Part shown: positions 12,301 through 27,300 of the stretch, piece by piece
Layout of the letters: each line of letters begins with the position of its first letter
Position numbering within the stretch: position 1 is the first letter of the stretch
Source of the DNA: Glandiceps talaboti
Taxonomy: Eukaryota > Hemichordata > Enteropneusta > Spengelidae
Direction: 5' to 3'
Assembly: GCF_964340395.1 (NCBI RefSeq)
Contig: NC_135549.1
Coordinates: forward strand, 9,369,342 to 9,433,341
Length of the DNA stretch: 64,000 nucleotides
Program-made: the position numbers and the translations under genes
Notes under the pieces: model-generated
Seen by the model: the letters and a program-made list of their open reading frames with translations, nothing else
The model's database searches: none
Told to the model about the DNA's origin: nothing

Positions 12301-15300
12301 TGTAAAAAAATTGAAAACTTACTGTGTTTGGGGAAATGTTTCCATTTATTGGAACAAAAATGGTCAATGTTGATGTGACATCTTGTAAAATGCTGACTAA
12401 GGCAGCTCCATCCTTAGATTCCATGAACATGATAGACTAGAATAGAAAACATACATATTTTTAATGGACAAACAATTTATTACATTTCAATATATGCATT
12501 CTTTCTTTCCAGACCTTATTTATCTTCTGATGGTCACAAACTAACAACTCCTGATGTGTTCATCACAACCGTCAAAAAAGAAGGAAACACTGAGTAGAAA
12601 GATATCCTTAGGACCCAATAGCTTGTTCTTCTTTGGAACACCTTTGGAATCCCTTGCCTATTTCTCTTTAGAAACTATTGAACTCCCCTCCAAAATATTT
12701 ATGAATCAAACCGCAAACTAACAAACTCTAACTAAATGTTTGTTTTCGCTTTATATAGTTTGTTTCACTTTCTCTAAGACAAAGACTCGGTGTTTATCCT
12801 ACGAGTAAAATGCATAAATGAGATGTTTAGAAAGTCGAATAATAATACACCTCCAAATCAATACTTGGTCTGCTTCCCTGAATATAGTAACTCTATCCTT
12901 TATACTTACTGTAAAGAATTCACTGAAATGATTGATAGAAGCCAATGTTTCATACATATCACCGTTACATAACGTTCCATTGCCAACATAACCGTTTTTA
13001 CATACGCAGCTACCCCCACCATAGGGATTTCTATCTGTAAGATTAAACCATGCAATTCATTCACATCAAATGTTTGTAAATTCTCATTTCCAAACTGTTA
13101 GTAAAGAAATTGATTTAAAATTTTTATATTCAAAACAACAAGGAATAAGTTCTCAAACAAGTATAAATTTCATTAGATCATCCCCCCCCCCCCCCCTGTT
13201 ACTGGGGTTCTTATAACCTACTGATGTACTGATACGTAACTACAACTGTAACCAATTCCTACAAAATGCACCCCATGCATGTGATTACACTTGCCTTAAA
13301 ATAAGAATGCTATATGCAGTATTGATTGTAAAGATGAGTGAATTAATTCTGACATATATACTGGAATGTGCATATCAATACTGATAGAGATTACTCCATA
13401 ACTAATATCACCATTACAGCAATTCTTGAGTTAGCTAAAAAGCTAACGCAAACATTCTGCCTGAATGGCACTCCAATGGCAATACCGTAATATTCTTTTG
13501 TTTTTATTTTCTAACTTGGCAAGAATCCACGCATACCTGTTACTGGAAATTCTAAGCAATAGGCATTTTCTGAACATTCTGAAATGAGTCTATCACATGC
13601 ATCAACTTCAGGTGGTTTTGGGTGACAATCAGTGATGCCATCTCCTACCAGGGGATAATTACACATACAGCTACGCGAGTTCTGAAAGAAAGCAATAACA
13701 AATGATAAATTCTTTTACATAAAAATCCTTACCATGGAGTGCTACCATATCTGCTCACAATTATTACCCCTGGCACAGATCAATGGCAGCACAACACCTC
13801 TTTACACATTCTCAACTCCCTTGGGAGCATACAATCCGTTGCAGTGAATAGGATTTAAGCATTCACATTGCAATCTCTATCCTACCCGGTCCTCAGTTAT
13901 ACAGCTGGGTTGACTTGCTTTTTTAGTCCTATCAAATTCATTGCCACAAATGTTTTTTTTTAAAAACACTTACTGGTCCTGTGTATCTACATGTTGCATT
14001 GCTATGGCAACCACCATTTAATCTTTCACACAGATCAACACCACGACAGACAATTCCATCTCCCTCATAATTTTCATGGCAAGTACATCGTACAAGTGTA
14101 TCTGTTTGGTTACAGTCAGCATGATTACTGCAGCCACCATTGTCATATTCGCATCTATCTATGACTGGTAATCAAAAACATACAAAAAAGACAAATATTA
14201 CATATTGCACAAAACTTAAAAAATTTACAATTTCTAAATTATCATGTAGGCTTTAAATGCCTCTCCATGTGCTAATGCTTTTTTAAAAAGAAGAAGTGTA
14301 CATCACAAGAAAATTGGTAGAAATATTTTTCCCCATTAAAAATGACAACATAATTTTTTTCAAATTAATCTAAATTTGAAAACTGAAACATAGACATAGC
14401 ATTAATTCTCCCATAACAAATAAAATTCCAGACGTGTAACAATGTAACTAATGACCCTGACCCACTTACTTACCTGTACAATCTCTGCCATTGCCGTAAT
14501 AGTGTGGACTACATTCACACATATTATCGGGTCTACACACAGCATGTGTGTGACACGGTGGGTCACAGGTTGGTAGAGGAGCTGTTAACCGTGTTGAACA
14601 GTAGGGTCCAGTCCAACCATGGGCACAGAAACATGACCCGTCTCCTGTCATTCCATCAATACAAGTACCATGCTCTGAACACTGGCATGCTGTGAACAAC
14701 AATAATAATAATAATTATAATAATTTAATAATAATAATAATGATACACATGAAGTAGTAAAGCTAATGAAGAGACAGCTTTTTAATATGTGGTTATTGCA
14801 TGTACAGTTCAAGTGATCCACACACATCAGGCAAGTTTCACACCATGGGTTTCATCTTCTAACAACTGTGGTAAGGTTTTCTATAAAGAAGAGCGCCATC
14901 TAGTGGTGGATATTCATGATGAATTGGACCCATAGAAATCAGTGTTATCTTGTTAGAATTATAAAGGTTGACACTGTCAGCTGGGAAATGAATAATACCT
15001 CAACATCAAACATTTTAGTGTTACCACAGCAACAGCTGATTTGTTCTGACTTCTACACAGTTGACTTTCACCATTTTAGAACCATGTACCAGATTTTTAC
15101 CATAATTTAACAGTTATTTAGTCACACTATCAAATGTGCATGTTGCTTGATCAACTAAAGCCAATGTCATGATACCACTATCTACTGCCACAGAAAGCCA
15201 CAACTGTAATATCAACCTACCTTCACATTGGCGGCCAAAGAATTCAGGCTGACATATTTCACAGGCATCTCCAGCGAATCCTGGCTGACATGTACATGAC

Positions 15301-18300
15301 CCATTCTCAAGGTGTCCATCTTTACATGTACCATGTCCATTGCACGGATTACGGGAACCACCAGGGCATTCTGTAGATGGAAATTAACAACATTACAACT
15401 GTTATTCACAAAACACTACAAGTTGGGTTTACTGACTTTCAAATTATGGAAAATAACCTAAAATCACCACAATAATCGATACAAATGAATGCCGACTGGC
15501 TGAATGAAGACTTACCTCTGCAATCGGCACCATAGTGGTTGGGACAACAATTTGGCTGCATGTTCATTATTGTACATTCTTGCCGGCAACCCGTCTCAAA
15601 TTCAAACCAACCAATTCTATATCGACAGTCAGTTACAGCACCCTAATATATCAGATAACAAAGAGATTACAATATAATCAGAAAGTGGACCTTTACAAAC
15701 ATTTCACATGACCCCCAGGAGATAGCAAGACAGAATTTACAGATAGCATCATAGTATGAATGACTGACTGACTGGAAAAAAATGTCTACAATAAGGTGAG
15801 TTATATAAAGGACAATCTCTACGGCTGCCTTTACAGCAATCTTTCTTTGAAATCACAAACCAGGATTCTGTTACATGTAACTTTATAGATAAACAACTAG
15901 CAATACTCTACATAGTATACTTACTGTTGGTTTGCCGTTCGGAGGACACACAGGTGGGAAACTGCAACTTCCACAACGACTCTGAAATAGTTGGAAAATA
16001 TTTCCCATTAAAATTCTACATAACAATAACAATCTTTATTGCATAACAACATGCCATAGCAAGCATGGTAAAGCATACAAAAATAACATGTTGTGAACAT
16101 ATATACATTTACATGTACTTGACAAGTCATGGAAACTATCACTACAACAACCTTAGTATGGGCATTTGTGCCTTCAGATTGGGATGTCTTCAATCCTCCT
16201 CACATCAGACAGATACTATCTTCACGTGCCAATACCCATTTTGGGGTAGAGCTACTGACAACATATACAAGTCTGTAAGTCACAGCTCATGGTAAAAAGG
16301 TCTATGTATGTATGTAAGTATATTTACCATCACAGTTGTCCTGCTTCTATTATCACATCTTCCACCAATACTTGGAGGCTCTAGTACACGATCTATACCA
16401 TGTGCTATACCACCATCATAGAGAAGGTTTCTCTCTACAAGTTTGCTGTTGCCTTCATTCAGATAGATGTCACCCTAGTTTTGTAGAAAATACATCAGTA
16501 TTCAAATAGATGTCACCCTAGTTTTGTAGAAAACATATCTGATTCAAATAGATGTTACCCTAGTTTTGTAGAAAATATATCTGATTCAAATAGATGTCAC
16601 CCTAGAATTAGAGTTCTGGGTCTAAATACACACTTCATCCAATCATTTGTCAACAAATGGAATAAAAGTTGATACAATTTATATTTCTATTGCATTCTGC
16701 TTTAGTACGAGGCTCAAACATCCAACAAACTTCAAGAAATTTGAACAATGCACATTCTTTGTGAATGAATGTTCATGGACTTTGCAGTCATGGTAGTAAG
16801 TTAAATGAATAAATATAACGTAATTCAAGGGAAACTTTTTTAAACATCAAAGCCCAAATTTTTGGATGTTTTTGTCAGCATTTCCAAGGGTACATTTAAC
16901 TATGGTACTATGAGCTAAAGTTATAAAAGAGGCAGATGGAATGTGAATGACTATCATGTATTCCATACAAGCCGTGTTTACTTACCTGGTTACCCCAGCA
17001 ACCAGCCGATATGTCAGAGCCTTGCATTGTTGTTAGATCAGGTGACACTATCAAATCTGACGAATACATCTGAAAAGAGAGAAGAAAAATAAGAGTTGAT
17101 AAACAATTAAAACATGTGTCTTGCTTTCCTCAAATGGACAAAACAACGACAGTTCATACATGACAATTGAGATTGTTAACTATGAGGGTTAACAAACTGT
17201 AGATATGACATAAAAAAAATATCAAAAAATGTCACATATGACGAAATGTCAAATTATTTCAATATAAAAACCTCTAGATGTACCTGATACATTAGAGAAA
17301 TTCTCCAAAATGTATGAATTTTATCCCAACCTATCTAACTTTCATTGTTACACTTATGTTCTATTTCACATTGTATGTAAAATATGTGGGTGGTAATATT
17401 TCAGCTTGTAACTAAATACATAATGATCATTCGTATTTGACTGAAGACAGGTCAAATCAGATAAAAGAACATCTTTCACATATGAAGGACAGTGTGGCAA
17501 AGCTTCCCACAACAAAAGATGTTGCTAGGTGGCCAGCACACCTTAAAATCAGTTTTATCAACATTGCCTGCATGTACTCTAACGTCCATAAATCCAAGGT
17601 TACTCAGCTCGACAGGTACACAATATAGAAATTGGACATGGACTACTCTCTGGTCTTGTTGCATGACTTTGATATCTGGGTTCTTACCTTTCTGTCTCTT
17701 ATCATATGATACTTCATGTATTCCACTAACGTGTCAGGATTGTACACATTTTCAATCTCATCTAGTTTTCCATCTGGTAGGGAGTTAAATGCATCATTGG
17801 TCGGCAAGAAAATAGTGAATGGTATATGTTGTGGATCTGATAACATTCTCTTTAAACCAGATGCTTCAAATAATCTCTTGAATATGGAATACTCATTCAC
17901 TTGGCCTATATCTTCAAGTGGTGGCGCTCCTCTGGTTCTTGGAGGCTGTGAATATTGAACAGTATTGTGTTTTATCTTAGAGCGGGATATATTCCTGGAA
18001 CTGGGTTTTGGACTACAAAAAGGTAATATGACAAGTAAACTTAGAATATTACCCTTTTACAGCAATGCAATGCACTGCAAGGCTGTAAACATGCAGGACT
18101 GTTACTCTGGGTTGAGCATTCATCATCCCATCCAAGTCACGTAAAACATGGAAGTCATGTTACAGCAGTGCAATGCAGAGCTGCGTGCATGTGCACATTA
18201 CTAGCTGTTTAATCTGGGCTAAGGGAGTGGACCACATTATAATACATAGAAGTCCTATTACAGCAATGTAATGCAGGGCTGTCCATGCTACTCTGGGCTA

Positions 18301-21300
18301 AGTGATTGGACCACGCTCTGCACAGGTAAGAAAATGTCCTGTTACAGCAATGTAGTGTAGGGCTGTACATAGGAATGCAATTCTGGGTTGAGCGCTCCAC
18401 ATTATGCACATGTCAACAATGTCCGTCCTGTAACAGCAATGTCATGTAGTGCTACGGTATGCTGTTATTCTGGGTTGTCAATGAGCACTCCACATTTGAT
18501 ACGCAACAGTGACAGTCTTGAATAAATTAATTTACAGTTCAGAATCATGAAATTCTAACTTAAGCAACCCTTTCCATTATATGTTCCATCATAAAGCAGC
18601 TAGTGTCAATTTAGTATATCATGGTGGCAATGCTGAGGGTATGTATACCATGGTGCCAGAGTGGCAACAGGTGTGTATAAAGCCATAGTGCTAGTGGTAT
18701 AGAGTGTATATGTCATATAGCGACAGAAGCCATGCGTGTTAGTGGTAGCGGGAGGGTACGTCATCGTGACAGAGGGTACATATGTCAGAGTGGTAGAAGG
18801 CATGCACACTTATAGTGATAGAAGTAGTGGCAGTAACGTCGTAATAGCACTCAGTCTGCATGTCATAATGGAAGAGAGTGCCATAGAGTCAGAGGGCACG
18901 CTGGTTATAGCAATAGAGGGTATATACATTATAGCGGCAGAGGGTGTGTATTCTTACTTATTAGTGGCAGAGGACATGTATATCACAGTGACAGAGAGTG
19001 TGTAGATTGGTGGCAGAGAAGTGCGTCGTCATAGTGGCAGTGGGTGTGTATGTTATAGTGATAGAGAGTGCACATATCAGGGTGGAGTGGGGTGTGAAGA
19101 GGGTAGTGGTAGAGGGGTCTACATCATGGTGGCATACTGAGCATATATGTCAGATTGGCATGCACAGCGTGTGGTACGTTATGACAATGAATAGATCCTA
19201 CATGACAGTAACGTAGTGAAATGATGATGAGAACAAGGAAAGTGCATTCAAAGATACCCAAACACCAAGCCTTAATAACTCCTTTGCACGATATTCCCTT
19301 TAACCCAGATAGTTCCCCATTATGAGCATTTATTTTCAAATATTTACAAATACTGAGATGATCGACTCACATAACATAGAGTCAACGTATCTTATTAATG
19401 CACCATAAAGATCTACTCATTTACTTGCTTAAATCTGAAGGAACCAGGTTGGTGTAGTCAAAAACTTGACTGGTAGACCTCCACCGTAAAGATCTCAACT
19501 TCTATTTCCCAATTCCCATAACATCAATCCACCACAAATACCCAAGTCCATCCACCCCAACTCCAATTCTCAACACCCATTTACCACAAATTTCCAATAA
19601 CTCTTCATTGTAGTTCCAAAACACCTATCTACAGCCAAACCACAGGGGGGCCAGGAAGTGTATTTTATGTTTTGTATGTATGTATGTATGTATGTATGTA
19701 TGTATGTATGTATGTGCGCGTGTGTGCGCGTGTGCGTGCGTGCGTGTATTTTAAAGTTATCTGTTGGTTGGTCGGTTTATTCATGTGATGTCGATAGGGG
19801 TATGTGAATGTTGTTTGGATTATTTGTTGTGTGAACATGGGAATTTGCATGTGCACATGTCTCCCCATCGGAATGTGTACCTCTTTTTTCAGTATCTGTA
19901 TGTACTTTACCATCAGCTAGTCTGGCAAGGGTTAGATGTGCTCATCATGCCAGTATGTGAACTGGACGGGCATAAGTACAACAGACACCTCTGTAAACTC
20001 AGCTAACCTCTACCCCAAACTCTTGCACCTCAAACCCAGCTGCCCACATCCAAACCCAAACTTAACCCCTAAACCATGCCATCATAGGACAAATTGAGGT
20101 ATACCAGGAATGGGGATGTATTGACACTGAAGTGATGATGGTTATGAAGATTTATCAAAACAAAATTAATTATTTATAGAGAATCAACTTAAAAAGGAAA
20201 ATTACACGAATTACAGCAAATGACAATAGTGTGGTGATAACTAGCACACAAGAGATATAAAGGGAGAGATATCAAGGGGAAAATCTAGAAATGATGCAGA
20301 GAGGAAAAAGATGGAGAAACTAAGGCCATGGGCAAAAAAAGAGTTAACTTTAGTATCAGATTAAAGTTTAGATCCCCACATAAACTTGAACATTGTTACC
20401 TGAATTTTTGATGGTTCATTTCAGTCTTTGTGAACAGACGGACTCACTATTCAGAACTTGTGACCAGGAAAAAGCCGTTTGTTTGTGTTTGGATCAAAGT
20501 TTCATCTGAGAGTACCAACACAGATGAATTTTCATTTGAAGACAAGTTTGTTTAAATGATTCACTTTCTTGCATAGGAAGAAAATTTATTGAAATATGTT
20601 ATAGTTCTTTTTGCATGTGATTTTGAGGTATTTCACTAAACTGTTATTTATGTTGAAACCAGGAATAAATTTAATGACCGCTATTCATGTAAAACGTTTT
20701 AAGAGTAGTATAATTTAGTACATAATTTAATATCATCTTGAGTAGAATATTTCCTGTAATAGATAATATATGGCGCATCCACATATAAAAAAAACATCAA
20801 CACAAAACCTACCATTTTTCAAGACATTTTTCCTTGAGATCATGGAGAAAGGTTTGTTCTGGCCAAGAATCAGAGCGGAGACATGGATTGCAAGGAGAGC
20901 ACGGAATGCAAGCATGGAATGGAAGCAAGAAGTGGAATGAATGGATAATGAACGCTAACCTGTGAACCAGGATGACTTGCCCCACTACCACCTGCACCCC
21001 TAGGATCAATTGAACCTCCTCTTGGATTATGGGGAGGGGGAGGACGATTATCATTAGGTTTAGGTGGGGGTAGTACCTCTGGTACCAGTATTTGATCCAC
21101 TTCCTGTATGACACCATTGGCAGTCAAGAAATCACTCTTCACAATGTTTGCATTTCCATTCAGAGTAACAGTATCCTAGAAAAAAAAAATATGCATGATA
21201 ATTTAATGATAATTTGATTTGTATGTGTCTCCTGTAAGAGTTTCACTTCAAATGTTTCTTATTAGTGTTTTGGTGTAACTCATTTTACAGTTCTGACAGC

Positions 21301-24300
21301 TCAACAGAGCACTGCTACAACTTACTGCAATGAAAACTCGTGGCTGAGTTGTAAACAAAATAGTCATAGTGAATGCCTATATCTCTGGCACAAAAGAGAA
21401 CTTGCGAAACCTGCCATGTTGAATGATGCATCATGGGAAATGTGATAATGAATACTAATCAATTAGTATTGTAAACAATGTTGATACATTGTTTGTAACC
21501 ACAAATGATCAATTTATAGTTACTCTGACCACTGTGGGAGGTTTATATTTTATCAGAAGCTCCAGATTAGGTATTACGATAACTACAGATAATCCCATAG
21601 TCCTTTGTGTCTGAGCATGCTCAGCCTGGATTGCACGTTCTTTAGTGTGACTGGTCATAGTGAATGTCTATATCTCTGGCACAATTGTGACTGGCCGTAA
21701 TCAATGTCTCATTCTTCAATAGAATTTCTAGCTTTAGACAAGCATTTCTGTACAATCTTTAAGATGACAAACATTTCAGGTACTCAAGACGAGAAAGACA
21801 ATTCATTACTACGTATAATCTCAGTTAGAAACTAAGACACTGTGGTGAAGTCATGGAAGAGTCACATGGTTCTTGATTTTTACAATTTACCAAAAGGCAT
21901 ACCTCTACTATGCTGAAACTGATCGACCAACTAAATTTCAATAAATGTTCTAATCAGTAACACTAACACTAAATCTGAGGATCGTGGGAGGTTGAAACAG
22001 GGGTATGGATTGACAACTCTAGTCTTTACACTGTACCTGGGTGTTAGATATTGTAATTTGTTGTCCATTCATACTTGTCAATGATGGTATACTTTGCATA
22101 TCTGAAACAGTTGATGCCACACATCCAATAATATGATACTCTAAGATAAAATGAATTTGTTCATCTTGACGCCAACGATTCAACTGAAAAGTAAGAAGAG
22201 ACGAACAGTTAATACTAGACCTAGGTTTCTTTGTTTCATGTACTCTATCTTGTACACATAGCAATAATAGTTGAAAAGTAGGAACATTGAACTGATGTCA
22301 TACATGGTGAAAATTACATTAACTTTGATATGGGCTTTCGATAGTACACGTCTTGGCTGTTCTTTCTACCCATCCAACCACATGAAATCCAAGATGATTT
22401 GATTTTCCACTAATTCTATCGCCATGACAACACTTTATATACAATGACTGATTTTCATGGCAGAGTAGCAATAGGAATAGTGTTCTGTACAACGAGAAAA
22501 CAGACCATAATTTATGATCAGAACACACTCATTTTAGTAAAAAACTGAAAGACATTTTTTTTAGTTGATTTGCTCCACTCTTACCTGTCCTGGGTTTGCT
22601 GTTTCAAGATTTTGGAATGCTTGGTTGTTTGGTATGAAGAGAGTGAATGGACCTGGACCAATCATAAAACGGACATCATTCACCTGTCAAATAATTTAGT
22701 AATAATTAATACATCAGATGATATAATGATGAATTATAAAAGTAGCACAAGTTCTGACAAATACCATTGCATTGAACAGTAACATGGTGTAGCATCAAAA
22801 CAGTTACACAAGTGTTGGCAAAATAGCCAGAGAGCTGCAGTCTTTGTGACAGTCTTCTCCCTAGAGTTCCTTCACAAGAGGACTCACACCAACAGTCTGT
22901 AAGGTATGCCATGTCAGGTCATCCTCCCATGTAATAAAGGCCAAAAAATACACAGCATATCTTACAGTCTAACAGACCAGTAACACTTTCTGTAGTTACA
23001 TATATTCACAATTATCCAAAATATTGATAGGTGGTGAAAAAATTACCCATGATTAGTATTGAAATTTCATTAGACTCTGCTTTCATAGATCAAGGTTCAT
23101 AGGTCAAGGTTCATAGATCAAGGTTCCAGGATGCAATTAAATCCAAAGTTCTAACATTACCAGTATCTATTACTGACGATTAAGTTGGACCATTCTTTTT
23201 TTCTGGACTAACTTTCTCTACAGATCTGTCAGACAACTGTGTTTTTCACATATACTCTTAATCCTAATCTGACATGGGCCTTAAACTCTGACCTATGACC
23301 TATGACACAACTGGTAAAGTTAGCTGCATTACTGTTTGTTCCAATGTATTTTAACCAACTCTTTCAAGAATAACAAATATACATACCACACTTTGATATA
23401 ACGAATTAAATGATGTATAATTTAGATTCTTGCCAATTTCCTGATAAAAAAGAAAATGATATACAGTTAGGGTTTGGGTTCAGGGGACATTTTGCCATTG
23501 TTTTCCAAATGGTCTCTGTGTTGTTTATATCTTAATATCACATATACAGCCATTACAGATTGGAAGAACAGATTTATATAGTCTTTTTAAGTAGATGTCA
23601 GTTTCCGCATCCACTATTTCGTGTGAGACATCACAAATTTTGTACAGAAAAAAATACAGAAAAAAATTTTTAGGGTCGGCAGTGAAAAGCTAGGTGGGGT
23701 CAGGTAACCAGAACCAGGTCTCAATGCAAAGAAGTTCTGAAAGACATGGGTAAATCAGCAATACTATCATACATACCTCCATAATTTTTCCTATACAAGT
23801 GATTCCGTTTCCAATGTAACCACTTATACATGTACAAACTCTCTGGTCTGGTCCTGTATGGGTGCATATAGCTAATATACTACACCCACCATGGTCTTCC
23901 ATGCATGGATCTATCTCCTGGCAACCAACCAATCCATTACCTTGGTAACCAGGCAAACAATTACATGCTCTCTGTAAGATAAAATGTCTCAAAAATTCAA
24001 CCAAACTTTGTTTCTTTGTTTAATATCTGCATAATTTGGTCAAAATGCTTTTTTTCTTAACTTTTACAAAAGATATCAAAATTGAGATTTTTTGAACATA
24101 AAAACCTCTTGCATACTTTCTTTCCAAAAGTTTATTTACAATTTCAGATTTCAATGAAACTACGAGTAAAATAACAATTTTCCTTGCAATTAACATTTTT
24201 CCTAAAATTTAAATCTCTCTGGAAATATGGAGTCGTGGTGTAACTATTTGATTGTTGTTGTATTTTTGTGTCTAAATTCATAAAAAATTTATACATAATT

Positions 24301-27300
24301 AACTTTTCCGAATTCTTGTCAATTTTCAAATCAACTTAAAGATAACTATTTTGAGGAGACTCACCATATTTGGACCGGTGAATATACATTCTGCATGTTC
24401 ATGACAACCACCATTGTTATACACACATAGGTCAATTTCTGAAATGTGAGCATATATGGTAGCATTAGTATCTCTTCACAATTGACTGACAACTATGAAC
24501 TTTATGAAATAAGTGATATAGACATGAAATCAGAATTTTCTGAATGTGTCCCATCAAATACTACACAATATCATTTTCAGACATTTAAAAAAAAAATCTA
24601 ATTCTCAACACCTTGCCTTTTATGTCTCAATAATACGTCTGACAGCTCCACTATGTGGTTTCTGACTGTTTTCTCAGGTTGCCAGTTACATCATAGTCAC
24701 AGTTCAACTATCACAGGTTTTTGTGACATTAGTTTGTTGACTTTTGTATTGTATGATTTGCTTTCAGCGTCTTTGATCACATTTCTGCTGGTTTGTTTGC
24801 TTGTCTCTAATGTCTTACCTTCACAGTAGACGCCATCCCCTGAGTATCCATCCTGGCAATTACATGCCCTACTGCCTGGAATGTTGACACATGTAGCAAA
24901 GTCAGAACATCCACCATTGTGGTCTTCACAAAGGTCTTGTGCTGTAAATACACACCCAAAAAAATTCAAACTGATATGAGCACAAAAGTTTATCATTTAG
25001 GATTGGAGTTCTCCAAACTCAGTTTTACACTGTTACCAGATTTAGCATTTCTGTATACACCTTACTGAATATTAGTTTAAAATGAAGTAAAAACAAATAA
25101 AACAGCCAGATTTATTTGACTGTTTAATGGAAAATAACACAGTAATTTCAGTATATTTAGCAAAATAACAATTACTGTTTGTTTTTTATAAACATATTGG
25201 CACTATGCATCACATTTTTCTATCTTTGAATACTTACCTTGACACTGCTGTCCATCTCCTACATAGCCTCTGTTACAAACACAAGTATTATTTGCACCAC
25301 AACTACAAATAAATCACACAGAAAATATACTTGGTAACCGTATCGTAAAATGTCTGCATTCATCCTAATGCTCTCTTTTTCAATGTCACCGAAACTATCA
25401 TTATATACATCAAATTATTTCAATGAGCTACTTTATTTGACAATTTTAAGATTAAATTTCAGTATTTGGTGACGAAAATAACAACACAAGAAATGATAAA
25501 AATCAAGTTTATACTTCGATATATTATGTATGACTATACTGGGTACAAAGGATATTGGACGATAGTTTAAAAAAAAAATAATATTCAAGTTTTTGATTCA
25601 CAATTTTTTTAACCTTAAAATTTTTTCAATACAACATAAACTATTATCTTAAATCAAATGTACTTACAAAGCATTTATGTCACAGGATACCAGACAATCT
25701 CTATGTGAGTCTGTTGTTGCTATAAAGGAACATACAAAAAAAAAAAATATAAATATGCAAAGTGCAATTTTATACAAAAATCAGATGTCGATTGAAAATA
25801 CACCCTGATATTTCAGTTCCCCATTTCTACAGGTATTGAGAAAAACCTTGTTTTCAATTGGAATTCAGTTTCATTATTGACACTGATAATGTGATTATTA
25901 TATGAAAATAGAATTTCTTGTGAAAAAAAGAAGTTTTTTCCTTGAACTTTCTAATTATCTGTTATTAACCAGTGATACCCCTAGGTTCAGTTATAAGCTA
26001 TTTGAGCCAGCATGAATCAACCCTACAAACATGGCTGCCTTATTTTCAGGGTATAACTATAGTCTAAAAGCCAAGGGTTAACCTTTGTGATAATTTATGT
26101 ATTTTATAGTATTAACAGTTAATTTACTACATTCTCTGTACATTTTTACAATCTAAGACTAACAAATCTGAATTCCGAGCATTGCTACTACAATAGAAAC
26201 TGGATAAAGCGAGATAACAACCAAGAGAATTTTCTACAGAATTGCATCATATTCTAAGATGTGACATGGAAAAATGTTGCACCTATTTAGAGGATGTGTG
26301 TAAAACATAATGTAGTGCAGGTATGGGTATCAATTATTGTGTGACATACATTGGTTGCAGAGATGTCCAGCCCATCCAGTTGTACATACACAGATAACAC
26401 TGTTGCTTGGACTGGTCATACATACACCATTGATGCATGGACACACTTATCAATAAAAGAGAAAGACACACATTAGAATACACAGTGGAAAAATGAAACT
26501 ATGACACATTGTGGAGCCTTCCCCTCCCTAGGTTCTGATATCACTTTAGTTCTGGGTTAGATCTACAGATACAAGTGTACTAATGCTATGTATAGGGAAG
26601 GGGAAATCCAACTATTTAGAATGAAGACTCCAATAATGTGGTCTAGAACTATACAAAAATTCTTGAATTTTGGTTTCATTTGTTTTATATCATTATGTAT
26701 ACTTATTTGATTCGGATACTGATTTGGAACTCTATAATAATCTGATCAGACAGAATTTGTAACTACCATTTAGTCATAGTGTATTAAAGGCCAGGGTTTC
26801 AATCCCAGGTTCTTGCGTTACTGTAATGTCTCAGTAGAGCCATAACAATTACCTAGGATTATTCTTTTGTTCTGGACCAACTTTTACTAAAGCTCTGCCA
26901 GATAACTGTTTGTCACACCTTTAATTCTAATCCCTTTTCAAAGTGCACCTTTAAATGGTTATCAAGTAATTTTCAAATACTAACAATTTCTGCAAGTTTT
27001 TAGGTTTAGTATTGTATATATATAGAGAGAATGATGATGAAAACATCAGGTTTGGAAAACATTTCTTTATGCATTGCCCCTTCAATGAATGTGACTATTC
27101 ATGTCAAAGTTTGATGAACAGATGTAACAGCTATCGATCTTTACTAATAGCTGATTTGTTTATTTAGCTCATGGAGGCTATGAGACCCACCTTGATCACA
27201 TTTGTTGCCATAGAAACCAGTTGTACATAATTCACAGGCTGTGCCAGTAAAGTGATTATCACAGGTGCATATCCCATCACCTCCAATACCATCATTACAC

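Noticed and set aside
13035-13536. A hidden Link-domain exon between exons 54 and 55
   Set aside because: The intron was read in three minus frames; no Link-type Cys/Trp pattern or open exon with AG/GT borders is present.
17976-18015. Acceptor further upstream (TTTTTGTAG) for exon 46
   Set aside because: It would place the exon out of frame with the phase-0 end of exon 45 and run into a stop.
18736-19216. Plus-strand gene with a V-x-G-x-Y-V/I repeat
   Set aside because: The frame coincides with diverged tandem DNA, is short and shifts between two overlapping frames.
22780-22920. Cys-containing minus-strand frame (TDCWCESSC) as an extra exon
   Set aside because: It lies inside the intron between exons 43 and 42, whose phases already match, and has no EGF spacing.
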